A stretch of 5,906 nucleotides of DNA from Bacteroidota bacterium (GTDB lineage Bacteria > Bacteroidota > Bacteroidia > Chitinophagales > Chitinophagaceae), in the NCBI GenBank assembly GCA_947461985.1, contig CANHNT010000125.1:1-5906 (forward strand). The letters run 5' to 3'. Below, piece by piece: positions 1-5,769 of this stretch. How positions within the stretch are numbered: position 1 is the stretch's first letter; the number at the start of each line of letters is the position of its first letter. A model generated the notes under the pieces. It saw nothing but the letters and a program-made list of their open reading frames with translations. It had not been told where the DNA came from and ran no database searches. The translations under genes were made by a program, and so were the position numbers.

Positions 1-267
1 ATATTAGTGTGCAGAGCAGGCTATTCAACCATAATGGATTTAATAAAACTGAATAATAATGCTTTGCTCATTCCTACACCCGGACAAACCGAACAAGAAT
101 ATTTAGCAAAAGAAATGTCTGAAAGGAAATTGTTTTTCACCATCAATCAAAATGAAAATATTGCACAAGGTGTTGAGTTATTTAAAGAAAAGATTTTTAA
201 AAAAATGCCTGAGTATGATTTGGAGTTGTATAAGAAATCAATTGAAATTCTTGTCTCTAAATTCTAA
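1..267 (+). CDS. Glycosyltransferase, GT28/MurG-like, C-terminal fragment (5' end outside window)
   Basis: This is the last 88 codons of a gene whose start lies before the window; the frame is open from base 1 to a TAA at 265-267. The fragment begins ILVCRAGYSTIMDL and continues with ALLIPTPGQTEQEYLA. This matches the end of the nucleotide-sugar binding half of GT28/MurG-like glycosyltransferases: a small/Arg-rich turn (CRAGYST), a hydrophobic strand ending in P-T-P, then a Q-x-E-Q/E-Y segment that contacts the donor nucleotide. Such enzymes are GT-B fold, cytosolic or membrane-peripheral, and transfer sugars from nucleotide donors. The acceptor cannot be told from this piece. The GTG at 7-9 is only an internal Val codon, not a start. 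The stop is 14 bp before the RAYT element. It is not the same gene as the glycosyltransferase at 2385-3434, although the folds are probably related. Confidence 0.8.
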   Translation: MLVCRAGYSTIMDLIKLNNNALLIPTPGQTEQEYLAKEMSERKLFFTINQNENIAQGVELFKEKIFKKMPEYDLELYKKSIEILVSKF

Positions 268-281
268 ACCTTTATATAATT

Positions 282-333
282 AGTTATACGAAGGCTCCAG
301 CCTTCGTATCGCTATTATGTCGCTTGTAGCGAC
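282..333 (+). repeat. Left inverted terminal repeat of the RAYT element, 52 bp
   Basis: This matches the reverse complement of 925-976 at 48 of 52 positions. The mismatches are 310-312 (CGC here, TTT in the partner) and 326 (G here, A in the partner). It contains the outer hairpin 286-309 and the inner hairpin 318-334. The match ends at 334, which is 4 bp before the last base of the transposase stop codon. Confidence 0.85.
286..309. repeat. Outer left REP-like hairpin (11-bp perfect stem)
   Basis: ATACGAAGGCT at 286-296 pairs perfectly with AGCCTTCGTAT at 299-309 around a two-base centre, CC at 297-298. In practice the loop would be TCCA, with a 10-bp stem. The + strand has no T-run after the stem (CGCTATT follows), so it is a poor intrinsic terminator for the glycosyltransferase ending at 267, unlike its right-end copy. 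Confidence 0.85.
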
Positions 334-334
334 A
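318..334. repeat. Inner left hairpin (7-bp stem, TGT loop)
   Basis: TGTCGCT at 318-324 pairs with AGCGACA at 328-334 around the loop TGT. It lies just 3' of the transposase stop codon in the gene's own direction, so it would be at the 3' end of that mRNA. On the - strand the run TTTTTG comes before this stem, not after it, so it does not look like a standard terminator for the transposase. Confidence 0.75.
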
Positions 335-338
335 AAAA

Positions 339-896
339 CTAAAACAAAAAATCAATTTGAAAAACACTGTCTTTTTTTGCATAATTACTAGCACTGCTAT
401 AAATATATTCATCTTGATTTAATACTATGCCTGCTCTTACAGGATTTTGATGAATGTAATTTAGTTTTTGAAAGAAAAAATCTTCAGATTCAATTTCTTC
501 AGGATGATTATTGCTTGTCCATATTTTAAATGTTTTATTTCTATTTGTTTTGTTGCCAAAAAACTCAAACATATACAATAACCAATCTTTTCTACTTTCA
601 GGAATTGAATTGATAGTTTGTAAAAACATTCTTGAAGTATATGATTTGAAATCACGAATTATATCACTGATATTTCCATTTTGTGCAGTCCAAATTACAT
701 GAATATGATTGGTCATAATCACATATGCATGTATTTTTAATTGCTTATTTTCTTGACAAAATTTAAAGCATTCTAAAACTATATTTCTATAGTCTTTTCT
801 AGAAAAAATATCAATCCAACCTTCAATCGTAAAAGTAAGAAAATGAGTTGCTTGTTGATTCCTTATTTTATAGCCATCTGAATATTCGTAAGTCAT
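339..896 (-). CDS. REP-associated tyrosine transposase (RAYT, Y1/HUH family)
   Basis: A 185-residue single-domain Y1 transposase, a normal length for the family. These enzymes cut and rejoin single-stranded DNA at REP-type hairpins through a 5'-phosphotyrosine link. The N-terminus (YKIRNQQATHFLTFTIEGW) and IHAYVIMTNHIHVIW are characteristic of Bacteroidota RAYTs. The metal-binding HUH pair is His64 and His66. Downstream come FKSYTS (about 83-88), a W..NNHPEEI segment (about 126-135), YIHQNPVRAGIV (147-158) with the likely catalytic region, and YSSASNY (166-172). I did not prove which tyrosine is catalytic. The frame is also open to an ATG at 939-941, but those 15 extra codons encode part of the terminal hairpin (MSLIATF), and family members usually begin close to the ATG at 894-896, so I chose that start. 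No Shine-Dalgarno is visible. The gene appears intact, with all motifs present. Confidence 0.88.
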   Translation of the reverse strand: MTYEYSDGYKIRNQQATHFLTFTIEGWIDIFSRKDYRNIVLECFKFCQENKQLKIHAYVIMTNHIHVIWTAQNGNISDIIRDFKSYTSRMFLQTINSIPESRKDWLLYMFEFFGNKTNRNKTFKIWTSNNHPEEIESEDFFFQKLNYIHQNPVRAGIVLNQDEYIYSSASNYAKKDSVFQIDFLF

Positions 897-924
897 AAAG
901 TAAAAATAATAATTTTTATTAAAA

Positions 925-939
925 GTCGCTATAAGCGAC
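925..939. repeat. Inner right hairpin (6-bp stem) upstream of the transposase start
   Basis: GTCGCT at 925-930 pairs with AGCGAC at 934-939 around the loop ATA. The alternative upstream ATG (939-941) begins at the edge of this stem. If transcribed, the stem lies about 30 nt before the preferred ATG at 894-896. Confidence 0.7.
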
Positions 940-941
940 AT

Positions 942-972
942 AATAAAAATACGAAGGCTGGAGCCTTCGTAT
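942..972 (-). terminator. Outer right REP-like hairpin, probable intrinsic terminator of the methyltransferase mRNA
   Basis: ATACGAAGGCT at 949-959 pairs perfectly with AGCCTTCGTAT at 962-972 around GG. Read on the - strand, the stem starts 21 bases after the RlmL-like stop codon and is followed directly by TTTTATT (948-942), the layout of a rho-independent terminator. On the + strand a T5 run (976-980) follows three bases after the stem, so it could also act in the other direction. The termination role is inferred from structure; the hairpin itself is directly visible. Confidence 0.55.
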
Positions 973-993
973 AACTTTTTAATTGTATGTTTT

Positions 994-2163
994 TTACTCT
1001 TTTACTTCTGTCTGAGTACCATATCTCTTCGTTCCATCATACAATTCATAATGAACCAAACGAGCTTCTAATGCACCATTGAAAGTTTTTATTTTTGCTG
1101 AAGGACGTAAGCCTACACTTTTCAAAGCATCATAATTAGAGGTTACCATCCATGCATTGGTGCCAGCATAATTTCTTTTTAATGTATTGCCAATATCACC
1201 ATAAAATTCTTCTGTATTGATGCTAATCCGTTCGTTGTAGGGTGGGTTGAAAAAGATATGTAAAGGTTCATTGGAGTCTTTTCTAGATTCAAAAAAATCT
1301 AATTTTTCTACATCAATATAATCTTCCAAATAAGCTTGGTTAATATTTATTTTTGCTTTTTTCATCGATTGAAAATCAATATCAAAACCATTTATTTGAT
1401 AATTAAATTCTTTTGATTTCTTTAATAAATTTTCTTTTATTTTTTCATATAAATCTGCATCAAAATCTTGCCACTTTTCAAACGCAAAACCTTTACGGTG
1501 AATATTAGCAGGAATATTACAAGCAATCATGCCTGCTTCAATTAAAATAGTGCCACTTCCACACATGGGGTCTAGGAAATCACATTGACCAGTCCAACCA
1601 GAAAGCATCAACAAACCAGCTGCTAAAACTTCATTAATGGGTGCTTCGTTGGTTTGCGTTCTGTAGCCACGTTGGTGCAATGAGTTGCCCGAACTGTCTA
1701 ACGAAACCGTTACATCATTCATGTGAATATGAACATTTATGCGTACATCAGGGTCTTCTGTATCCACATCAGGACGACGATTAAAGGCATTTCTAAATTG
1801 ATCAACAATTGCATCTTTACTCAACAATGCCACATATTTTGAGTGGGTAAAATCATCAGAAAAAACAGTAGCATCTATGGCAAATGTTTTATCTACATCA
1901 AATAAATCTACCCAATCATATTTCATAATTCCGTCATACAAACTTTTTTCATCGTTGGCTTTGAAATTATAAATGGGTTTTAAAATTTTTATTGCCGTTC
2001 TGCAAGCTAAATTAGCTTTATACATAAATCCATCATCACCCTCAAATGAAACCATTCGCTGACCTTTTTGTATATTGAGTGCTCCTAAATTTTTCAATTC
2101 TGTAGCCAATAAATCCTCAAAACCAAACAATGTTTTTGCCGTCAACTTAAAATTCTTACCCAT
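994..2163 (-). CDS. THUMP-domain class I RNA methyltransferase, RlmL/YpsC-like
   Basis: A 389-residue SAM-dependent RNA N2-guanine methyltransferase of the type that modifies 23S rRNA; E. coli RlmL makes m2G2445. An N-terminal ferredoxin-like and THUMP RNA-binding region covers roughly 1-155 (start FKLTAKTLFGFEDLLATEL). It is followed by the linker motif LHQRGYR (162-168), the SAM-binding motif I DPMCGSGTILIEA (198-210), the acidic motif GFDID (259-263), and the catalytic NPPYNER (306-312), which contacts the target guanine. The C-terminal RlmK half of enterobacterial RlmL is absent, as is normal for the shorter Bacteroidota and Firmicutes proteins. The start ATG (2161-2163) gives the usual N-terminus. 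A 221-bp gap separates it from the glycosyltransferase upstream, so it probably has its own promoter. The exact rRNA target is inferred from family, not shown. Confidence 0.9.
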   Translation of the reverse strand: MGKNFKLTAKTLFGFEDLLATELKNLGALNIQKGQRMVSFEGDDGFMYKANLACRTAIKILKPIYNFKANDEKSLYDGIMKYDWVDLFDVDKTFAIDATVFSDDFTHSKYVALLSKDAIVDQFRNAFNRRPDVDTEDPDVRINVHIHMNDVTVSLDSSGNSLHQRGYRTQTNEAPINEVLAAGLLMLSGWTGQCDFLDPMCGSGTILIEAGMIACNIPANIHRKGFAFEKWQDFDADLYEKIKENLLKKSKEFNYQINGFDIDFQSMKKAKININQAYLEDYIDVEKLDFFESRKDSNEPLHIFFNPPYNERISINTEEFYGDIGNTLKRNYAGTNAWMVTSNYDALKSVGLRPSAKIKTFNGALEARLVHYELYDGTKRYGTQTEVKE

Positions 2164-2384
2164 TGGGTAAAATTAATGTTTAATTATTAATGTTGAATGG
2201 CAAAAGAAGTAAATTTGGAATAAATTAATCATTAATCTTTCCATAAAATGGTTCCCATTATGTCATTTTTAAAGAAAAATTCAATTTGAAAATAATGATG
2301 ACTTACCATTTGCTATTAGTCTGTAACAGTTTTGCGCGTTGGGTCAACTGTTTATTTTATGAGCGATAATCAATGATAAAAAGT
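2164..2384. other. Intergenic region between glycosyltransferase and methyltransferase genes
   Basis: There is no open frame of note and no RNA gene that I recognise. The half next to the methyltransferase is very AT-rich. ATTAATGTT occurs at 2172-2180 and 2186-2194, and ATTAATC occurs twice in tandem at 2224-2237. A short dyad, AATGG/CCATT, lies at 2247-2259. The methyltransferase promoter should be here, but I could not find a convincing Bacteroidota -7/-33 pair on the - strand. The other half holds the dyad described separately at 2325-2352. Confidence 0.5.
2325..2352. repeat. Inverted repeat AACAGTT...AACTGTT with 14-base loop
   Basis: A perfect 7-bp inverted repeat (2325-2331 with 2346-2352) enclosing a locally GC-rich loop (TTGCGCGTTGGGTC). 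It begins 32 bp beyond the stop of the - strand glycosyltransferase, so it may help end that transcript or serve as a protein site. On the - strand no T-run follows the stem; on the + strand TTTATTTTAT follows it. Function is unassigned. Confidence 0.35.
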
Positions 2385-3434
2385 TTAAAAACAGGCAATG
2401 GTATTTTTCAATTGAGCATATAATTCCTCATTGCCTAATTGGCGATACTTTTTTAAATTGGAAGTATACATTTCTAAATCATATAAAAAAGCTTTTATGC
2501 AATCTGCCGTAAAATCGGAGAAATGCCTCCCGTATTGCAGTTTTTCAATATACGAGGCATTCACAAATTGTTCAAATTGATTTTTTATAGGAACCGATAA
2601 AATGGGTTTTTGCAAATAAACAGCCTCACTTAAAAACGAAAAACCTCCGTTAGACATTACTGCTTTGGCAGTTGCAAAGTCTTTTATAAAACCTGCTTCC
2701 GAAAACGATTTTAAGATAACGTTTCCATGTTGTTCATCTTTATTAAATCCATATACAAAAAATTGCTCTTGGGGCAATTGCTGTAAAACAGGAATTAAAT
2801 TTTGTTGTGACGAGGATGTTTGATAAACTACAATATGTTGCTTGCTTGTTGTTTTCGCCTGAATAATTTCTGTACGAATGATAGGAGGTATGTAGGTTGT
2901 GTTTTTCTTGATGATTTCAGGATGAAAAAAGGTGCTTATTAAATATTGATTCGCATTCGGGACTTTCGCTTTAATGATATTTTTTGCTAATAAATAATTT
3001 GCTTTTTCAGATGATGGGATGTCAATATTTAATTTCGCTCTGTCAATAATTTGCATATTATCAATGCTAATTAATGGTTTGCGGTGCAATTTTGCATAAA
3101 AAAAAGTAAAACTTTCAAAGTCAGAAATGACAATGTCCGGATTAAAAATCTTTACAACATCATGGTATTGATTGAAATTGCGAAGTAGGTTTTTAGGTGC
3201 GTTTTTTAATGTCATTAAAATGGTGCTACTCACCGATACAACTGCATTTTTATAGGCTAAATGAAATCCATCTATTTCATGAACACGGTTAGGGAAATGC
3301 TGTACTAAAAATGAATAAGCTCTATCGCTTGTTACCACTTGCACATCGTGTTCTTGTAGCAAATACTCAATAATTACTTTGCTTCTTGTTGCATGTCCCA
3401 TGCCTTCACTGGGCAAACCATATAATATTTTCAT
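2385..3434 (-). CDS. Glycosyltransferase, MJ1255/VC2487 type (GT28-like, GT-B fold)
   Basis: A 349-residue protein of the MJ1255/VC2487-like glycosyltransferase family, related to MurG. The N-terminus MKILYGLPSEGMGHATRS (1-18) has the glycine-rich G-x-G-H-x-T-R-S loop of the acceptor-side Rossmann domain. IVISDFESF (101-109) is the typical end of that domain. The C-terminal domain starts near IVVYQTSSS (201-209) and includes GFIKDFATAKAVMSNGGFSFLSEA (248-271), the donor-binding turn, then KPILSVPIKNQFEQFVNASY (276-295), with Q286/E288 in the place of the usual donor-contact residues. The sugar and acceptor are unknown; an envelope glycolipid is possible but not shown. The ATG at 3432-3434 is the only good start. 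It lies 21 bp after the SpmAB-like stop on the same strand, which suggests cotranscription. No signal peptide is seen. Confidence 0.85.
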   Translation of the reverse strand: MKILYGLPSEGMGHATRSKVIIEYLLQEHDVQVVTSDRAYSFLVQHFPNRVHEIDGFHLAYKNAVVSVSSTILMTLKNAPKNLLRNFNQYHDVVKIFNPDIVISDFESFTFFYAKLHRKPLISIDNMQIIDRAKLNIDIPSSEKANYLLAKNIIKAKVPNANQYLISTFFHPEIIKKNTTYIPPIIRTEIIQAKTTSKQHIVVYQTSSSQQNLIPVLQQLPQEQFFVYGFNKDEQHGNVILKSFSEAGFIKDFATAKAVMSNGGFSFLSEAVYLQKPILSVPIKNQFEQFVNASYIEKLQYGRHFSDFTADCIKAFLYDLEMYTSNLKKYRQLGNEELYAQLKNTIACF

Positions 3435-3455
3435 TTAAAAAGATGTTGGATAAAA

Positions 3456-4703
3456 TTAATGAAAGAAAATATAGCCAATAATAATGGCAGCAATAACGCC
3501 CATCATATCGGCTAATAAACCAGCCCAAACTGCATAGCGAACATTTTTAATGCCAACACTTCCAAAATAAAGTGCAATGATATAAAATGTAGTATCTGCG
3601 CTACCTTGAAATATGCTGGCTAGTTTGCCAACAAAAGAATCGGGTCCTAATGTTGGATTTTTGGTTGTATCAAAAATATCCAATAATAATCCTCTTGCAC
3701 CGCTTCCACTAAAAGGTTTCATGATAGCAACTGGCAACGCCTCCACAAAATCAGCATTTAACCCCACGGCAATTACCAAATATTTAATGCCATTAGTAAT
3801 GTATGCCAATGCACCACATTCTCTAAATGCGGCAATGGCTACTAACATGCCTACTAAATAGGGTAAAATTTTGATGACAACATCGAAGCCTTCTTTTGCA
3901 CCATCAATAAATGAATCAAATACATTTAGTTTTTTCCACATTCCACCGACTACAATGGCTACAATTAATGAAAGCATAATCACATTGCCACTGTGTTTTG
4001 TCACAATATCTTTTAATGTTGGAGATAAATTTTGAACCAAAAGCAACATGCCAATAATAATTAACATTAAACTGCCAAGCCATGCAAGTAAAACGCTATC
4101 AAATTTTAGTTTTTGTTTGATGCCTACAATTATGATACTGGCAACTGTGGCCGATAATGTAGCCAATACACATGGAATGAAAATACTTGAGGGTTCGGTA
4201 CTATTGGCTGCAACTCGGTAACCAATAATGGATAATGGGATTAATGTTAATCCACTGGTATGCATTACCAAAAACATAATTTGAGAATTGCTTGCCGTTC
4301 CTTGATTGGGATTAATTTCTTCTAAACTTTTCATGGCTTTTAAGCCAAATGGGGTAGCTGCATTATCGAGTCCTAGCATGTTCGCTGAAAAATTTAAAAC
4401 CATTTCACCCATTGCAGGATGCTTTTCTGGGATTTCTGGAAACAATCGTTTCAAAAATGGATTTAATTTTCGGGCTAAAAAATTAATCGCACCTGCACGT
4501 TCTGCAATTTTCATCAAACCTAAAAAGAAAATCATTGTACCTGCCAAAGGCAAGCCAACATCGATAACAGCTACTTTGGCTGTTTTTAACATCGATTCTA
4601 CAATTGTAGTATAAATTTCAATATTGCCTACTTGAATTGATTTTATAAGTGCTACAATGAATGAAATGACAAAAAATGAAATCCAAACATAATTTAATAC
4701 CAT
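3456..4703 (-). CDS. SpmA-SpmB fusion membrane protein (nucleoside recognition/Gate domains)
   Basis: A 415-residue polytopic inner-membrane protein that fuses homologues of the Bacillus spore maturation proteins SpmA (N-terminal half) and SpmB (C-terminal half). The SpmA half has a first membrane segment at about 5-21, TMIFFLGLMKIAERAG (56-71), and the signature NMLGLDNAATPFGLKAM (108-124). The SpmB half has LPVAIMKPFSGSGARG (323-338) and GSADTTFYIIALYFGSVGI (367-385). Both halves carry Gate-type repeats. In Bacillus the pair is linked to spore core dehydration. Bacteroidota do not sporulate, so the role here is probably transport of an unknown solute. The start is ATG 4701-4703 (MVLNYVWISFF). 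A TTG at 4731-4733 would add ten polar residues across a T-rich stretch and is less likely. The gene leads a probable unit with the glycosyltransferase downstream. Confidence 0.88.
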   Translation of the reverse strand: MVLNYVWISFFVISFIVALIKSIQVGNIEIYTTIVESMLKTAKVAVIDVGLPLAGTMIFFLGLMKIAERAGAINFLARKLNPFLKRLFPEIPEKHPAMGEMVLNFSANMLGLDNAATPFGLKAMKSLEEINPNQGTASNSQIMFLVMHTSGLTLIPLSIIGYRVAANSTEPSSIFIPCVLATLSATVASIIIVGIKQKLKFDSVLLAWLGSLMLIIIGMLLLVQNLSPTLKDIVTKHSGNVIMLSLIVAIVVGGMWKKLNVFDSFIDGAKEGFDVVIKILPYLVGMLVAIAAFRECGALAYITNGIKYLVIAVGLNADFVEALPVAIMKPFSGSGARGLLLDIFDTTKNPTLGPDSFVGKLASIFQGSADTTFYIIALYFGSVGIKNVRYAVWAGLLADMMGVIAAIIIGYIFFH

Positions 4704-4751
4704 ACGATTTTTTTTATTGTGTAATAATAGCAAAAAAAAATCAGATTGGAG

Positions 4752-4767
4752 ATCTTAGACTTAAGAT
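4752..4767. repeat. Small dyad ATCTTA-gact-TAAGAT in the divergent intergenic region
   Basis: A perfect 6-bp inverted repeat with a 4-base spacer, near the middle of the 112-bp gap between the divergent starts at 4703 and 4816. The position fits an operator shared by the two units, but short AT-rich dyads are common by chance. A nine-base A run (4732-4740) lies beside it. Confidence 0.3.
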
Positions 4768-4770
4768 GAT

Positions 4771-4804
4771 GAATTTGATTTTTGGAATTTGATTTTTAGA
4801 ATTT
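4771..4804 (+). repeat. Tandem 14-bp repeat GAATTTGATTTTTG, about 2.4 copies
   Basis: Copies begin at 4771, 4785 and 4799. The first is complete, the second differs only at its last base (A for G), and the third stops after GAATTT. The array directly precedes the start of the + strand TPR-like gene and overlaps its probable promoter. Confidence 0.75.
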
Positions 4805-4811
4805 AACTTTA
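4781..4811 (+). promoter_or_regulatory. Possible Bacteroidota-type promoter for the TPR-secG unit
   Basis: TTTG at 4781-4784 and TAACTTTA at 4804-4811 are separated by 19 bp. They resemble the phylum's -33 TTTG and -7 TAnnTTTG elements; the last base is A instead of G. Transcription would begin at or very near the ATG at 4816, giving a leaderless or nearly leaderless mRNA. That agrees with the absence of a ribosome binding site. The call is inferred from consensus similarity alone. Confidence 0.35.
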
Positions 4812-4815
4812 CAAA

Positions 4816-5760
4816 ATGGATGCGAAGAAAATTATAGATAGAATCACTCACCCTGCCGAATTACAAAATGACGTAGCGAATGAATGGAAGGAGTTAACGG
4901 ATAAACATCCTTATTTTTCTGTAGGCCAACTTTTACAATTTGGCAACGATTATTTTCAAGAAAAAGACAATGTCGCATTTACCGCTATTTATAAATCTGA
5001 TCCGATTCAATTTGCTCAGTTTGTAAATGAATTAAAATCGGTTGAAAAAATTGACTTGAAAAATAGTAAGCATGAAAACACAATTTCAGATAAAGCAGTA
5101 GCAGTCGTTGAAAAAGCTGAAATAAATAGTAAAGAACCCATCGCAGAGAGTATAACAGTTGAAGCGGTATCTATTTTGCCAACTGAAGAAACGATTACAA
5201 CATCCGTTTTAACGGCTGAAATAGTAAAAGATGAAATTCCAGTGGAGCATAAAAAGGTGCCTATTGCACCTCAAGAAGATATTTTGGCATTGATAAATCA
5301 AATACCCAACAGCAATATTATTGAAGATAAAATGACAAAATCTGAACCTATAATTGAAATTGTAGATTCAGTAACGCTTACGGAGGAAGAAAAACGACAG
5401 AAATCGTTAATGGTCATGATGAGTTTTAATGATTGGCTAAATCATTTTAAATCAAAAACAGAAAAAGAGCAAATTGAAGAACAAGAAAAAAGAGCGTTAA
5501 AAACAGCTTGGCAAAAAGAAAAATTAACCGCCATTATTGAAGAAGAACAAGATGAGATTCCTGAAAAGATATTTAAACAGGCAATGGACTCTATTTCTAT
5601 GGAAAATGCACTCATCAGCGAATCCTTAGCTGAAATTTTAGCCAAACAGGGTAAAACGGATAAGGCTATTGAGATGTATAAAAAATTAAGTTTGCGCAAT
5701 CCCGAAAAAAATAGTTACTTTGCCGACCGAATAAAAGATTTATTAACAAACAATATTTAA
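4816..5760 (+). CDS. Uncharacterised TPR-like protein encoded upstream of secG
   Basis: A 314-residue soluble, acidic-rich protein of unknown function. No signal peptide or membrane segment is visible. Three regions can be seen. An N-terminal conserved-looking part (1-75) contains HPYFSVGQLLQFGNDYF. A low-complexity Glu/Val/Ile/Thr/Lys linker covers about 78-195. The C-terminal part starts with SFNDWLNHFKSKTEKEQIEE (203-222), runs through a charged, probably helical or coiled stretch, and ends in a single TPR-like helix pair, ISESLAEILAKQGKTDKAIEMYKKLSLRNPEK (267-298). From memory, proteins with this ending commonly precede secG in Bacteroidota, and secG does start nine bases after the stop here. 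Cotranscription and a link to secretion or envelope assembly are plausible but inferred. The ATG 4816 is the first in frame and lacks a Shine-Dalgarno. Confidence 0.75.
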   Translation: MDAKKIIDRITHPAELQNDVANEWKELTDKHPYFSVGQLLQFGNDYFQEKDNVAFTAIYKSDPIQFAQFVNELKSVEKIDLKNSKHENTISDKAVAVVEKAEINSKEPIAESITVEAVSILPTEETITTSVLTAEIVKDEIPVEHKKVPIAPQEDILALINQIPNSNIIEDKMTKSEPIIEIVDSVTLTEEEKRQKSLMVMMSFNDWLNHFKSKTEKEQIEEQEKRALKTAWQKEKLTAIIEEEQDEIPEKIFKQAMDSISMENALISESLAEILAKQGKTDKAIEMYKKLSLRNPEKNSYFADRIKDLLTNNI

Positions 5761-5769
5761 AATATAATT

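Larger units (their letters stand above)
282..976 (-). mobile_element. RAYT element (REPtron-like): one Y1 transposase gene between inverted double-hairpin ends
   Basis: A 695-bp unit bounded by two inverted 52-bp repeats (282-333 and 925-976) that encloses a single intact HUH/Y1 transposase gene reading leftward. Each end carries an outer 11-bp-stem hairpin and an inner 6-7-bp-stem hairpin. RAYT genes flanked by inverted REP palindromes are an established arrangement; REP palindromes are recognised and cut as single strands by the transposase. The ends pair base for base except for three adjacent positions (310-312 against 946-948) and one hairpin-loop base (326 against 932). No target-site duplication is evident beside the ends, as expected for Y1 enzymes. 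The outer boundaries are inferred from where the match stops. Whether the element moves as a unit or only disperses its palindromes cannot be seen here. Confidence 0.75.
925..976 (-). repeat. Right inverted terminal repeat of the RAYT element, 52 bp
   Basis: Inverted partner of 282-333 with four differences. It holds the inner hairpin 925-939 and the outer hairpin 949-972. It lies upstream of the transposase gene and would form its 5' leader if transcription enters from the methyltransferase side. Its outer edge is 17 bp from the methyltransferase stop codon. Confidence 0.85.

Noticed and set aside
282..334. CRISPR repeats or integron attachment sites as an explanation of the paired palindromes
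   Set aside because: There are only two copies, in inverted orientation around a Y1 transposase, with no spacers, no cas genes and no integrase in the window.
461..702. Short open frames on both strands (461-655 - and 511-702 +) within the transposase gene
   Set aside because: They lie inside the well-supported RAYT frame, lack recognisable motifs, and have composition expected of out-of-frame reading.
2210..2217. Perfect TAAATTTG match to the -7 promoter element on the + strand
   Set aside because: No + strand gene follows for about 2.6 kb and there is no TTTG at a suitable distance upstream; such matches are expected by chance in AT-rich DNA.
3613..3861. 82-codon + strand open frame
   Set aside because: It is antisense to the conserved SpmB half of the membrane protein; no independent start signal or motif.
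4306..4614. 102-codon + strand open frame
   Set aside because: It is antisense to the conserved SpmA signature region; the open frame is explained by the composition of the real gene.
4704..4733. TTG start at 4731-4733 extending the SpmAB-like protein by ten residues
   Set aside because: The extra residues (MLLLHNKKNR) are encoded by T-rich leader sequence, and the ATG at 4701-4703 gives the family-like N-terminus MVLNYVWISFF.
5442..5699. 85-codon - strand open frame with hydrophobic, Cys/Ser-rich translation
   Set aside because: It is antisense to the Glu/Lys-rich helical part of the TPR-like protein, whose codons read as Phe/Ser/Leu on the other strand.
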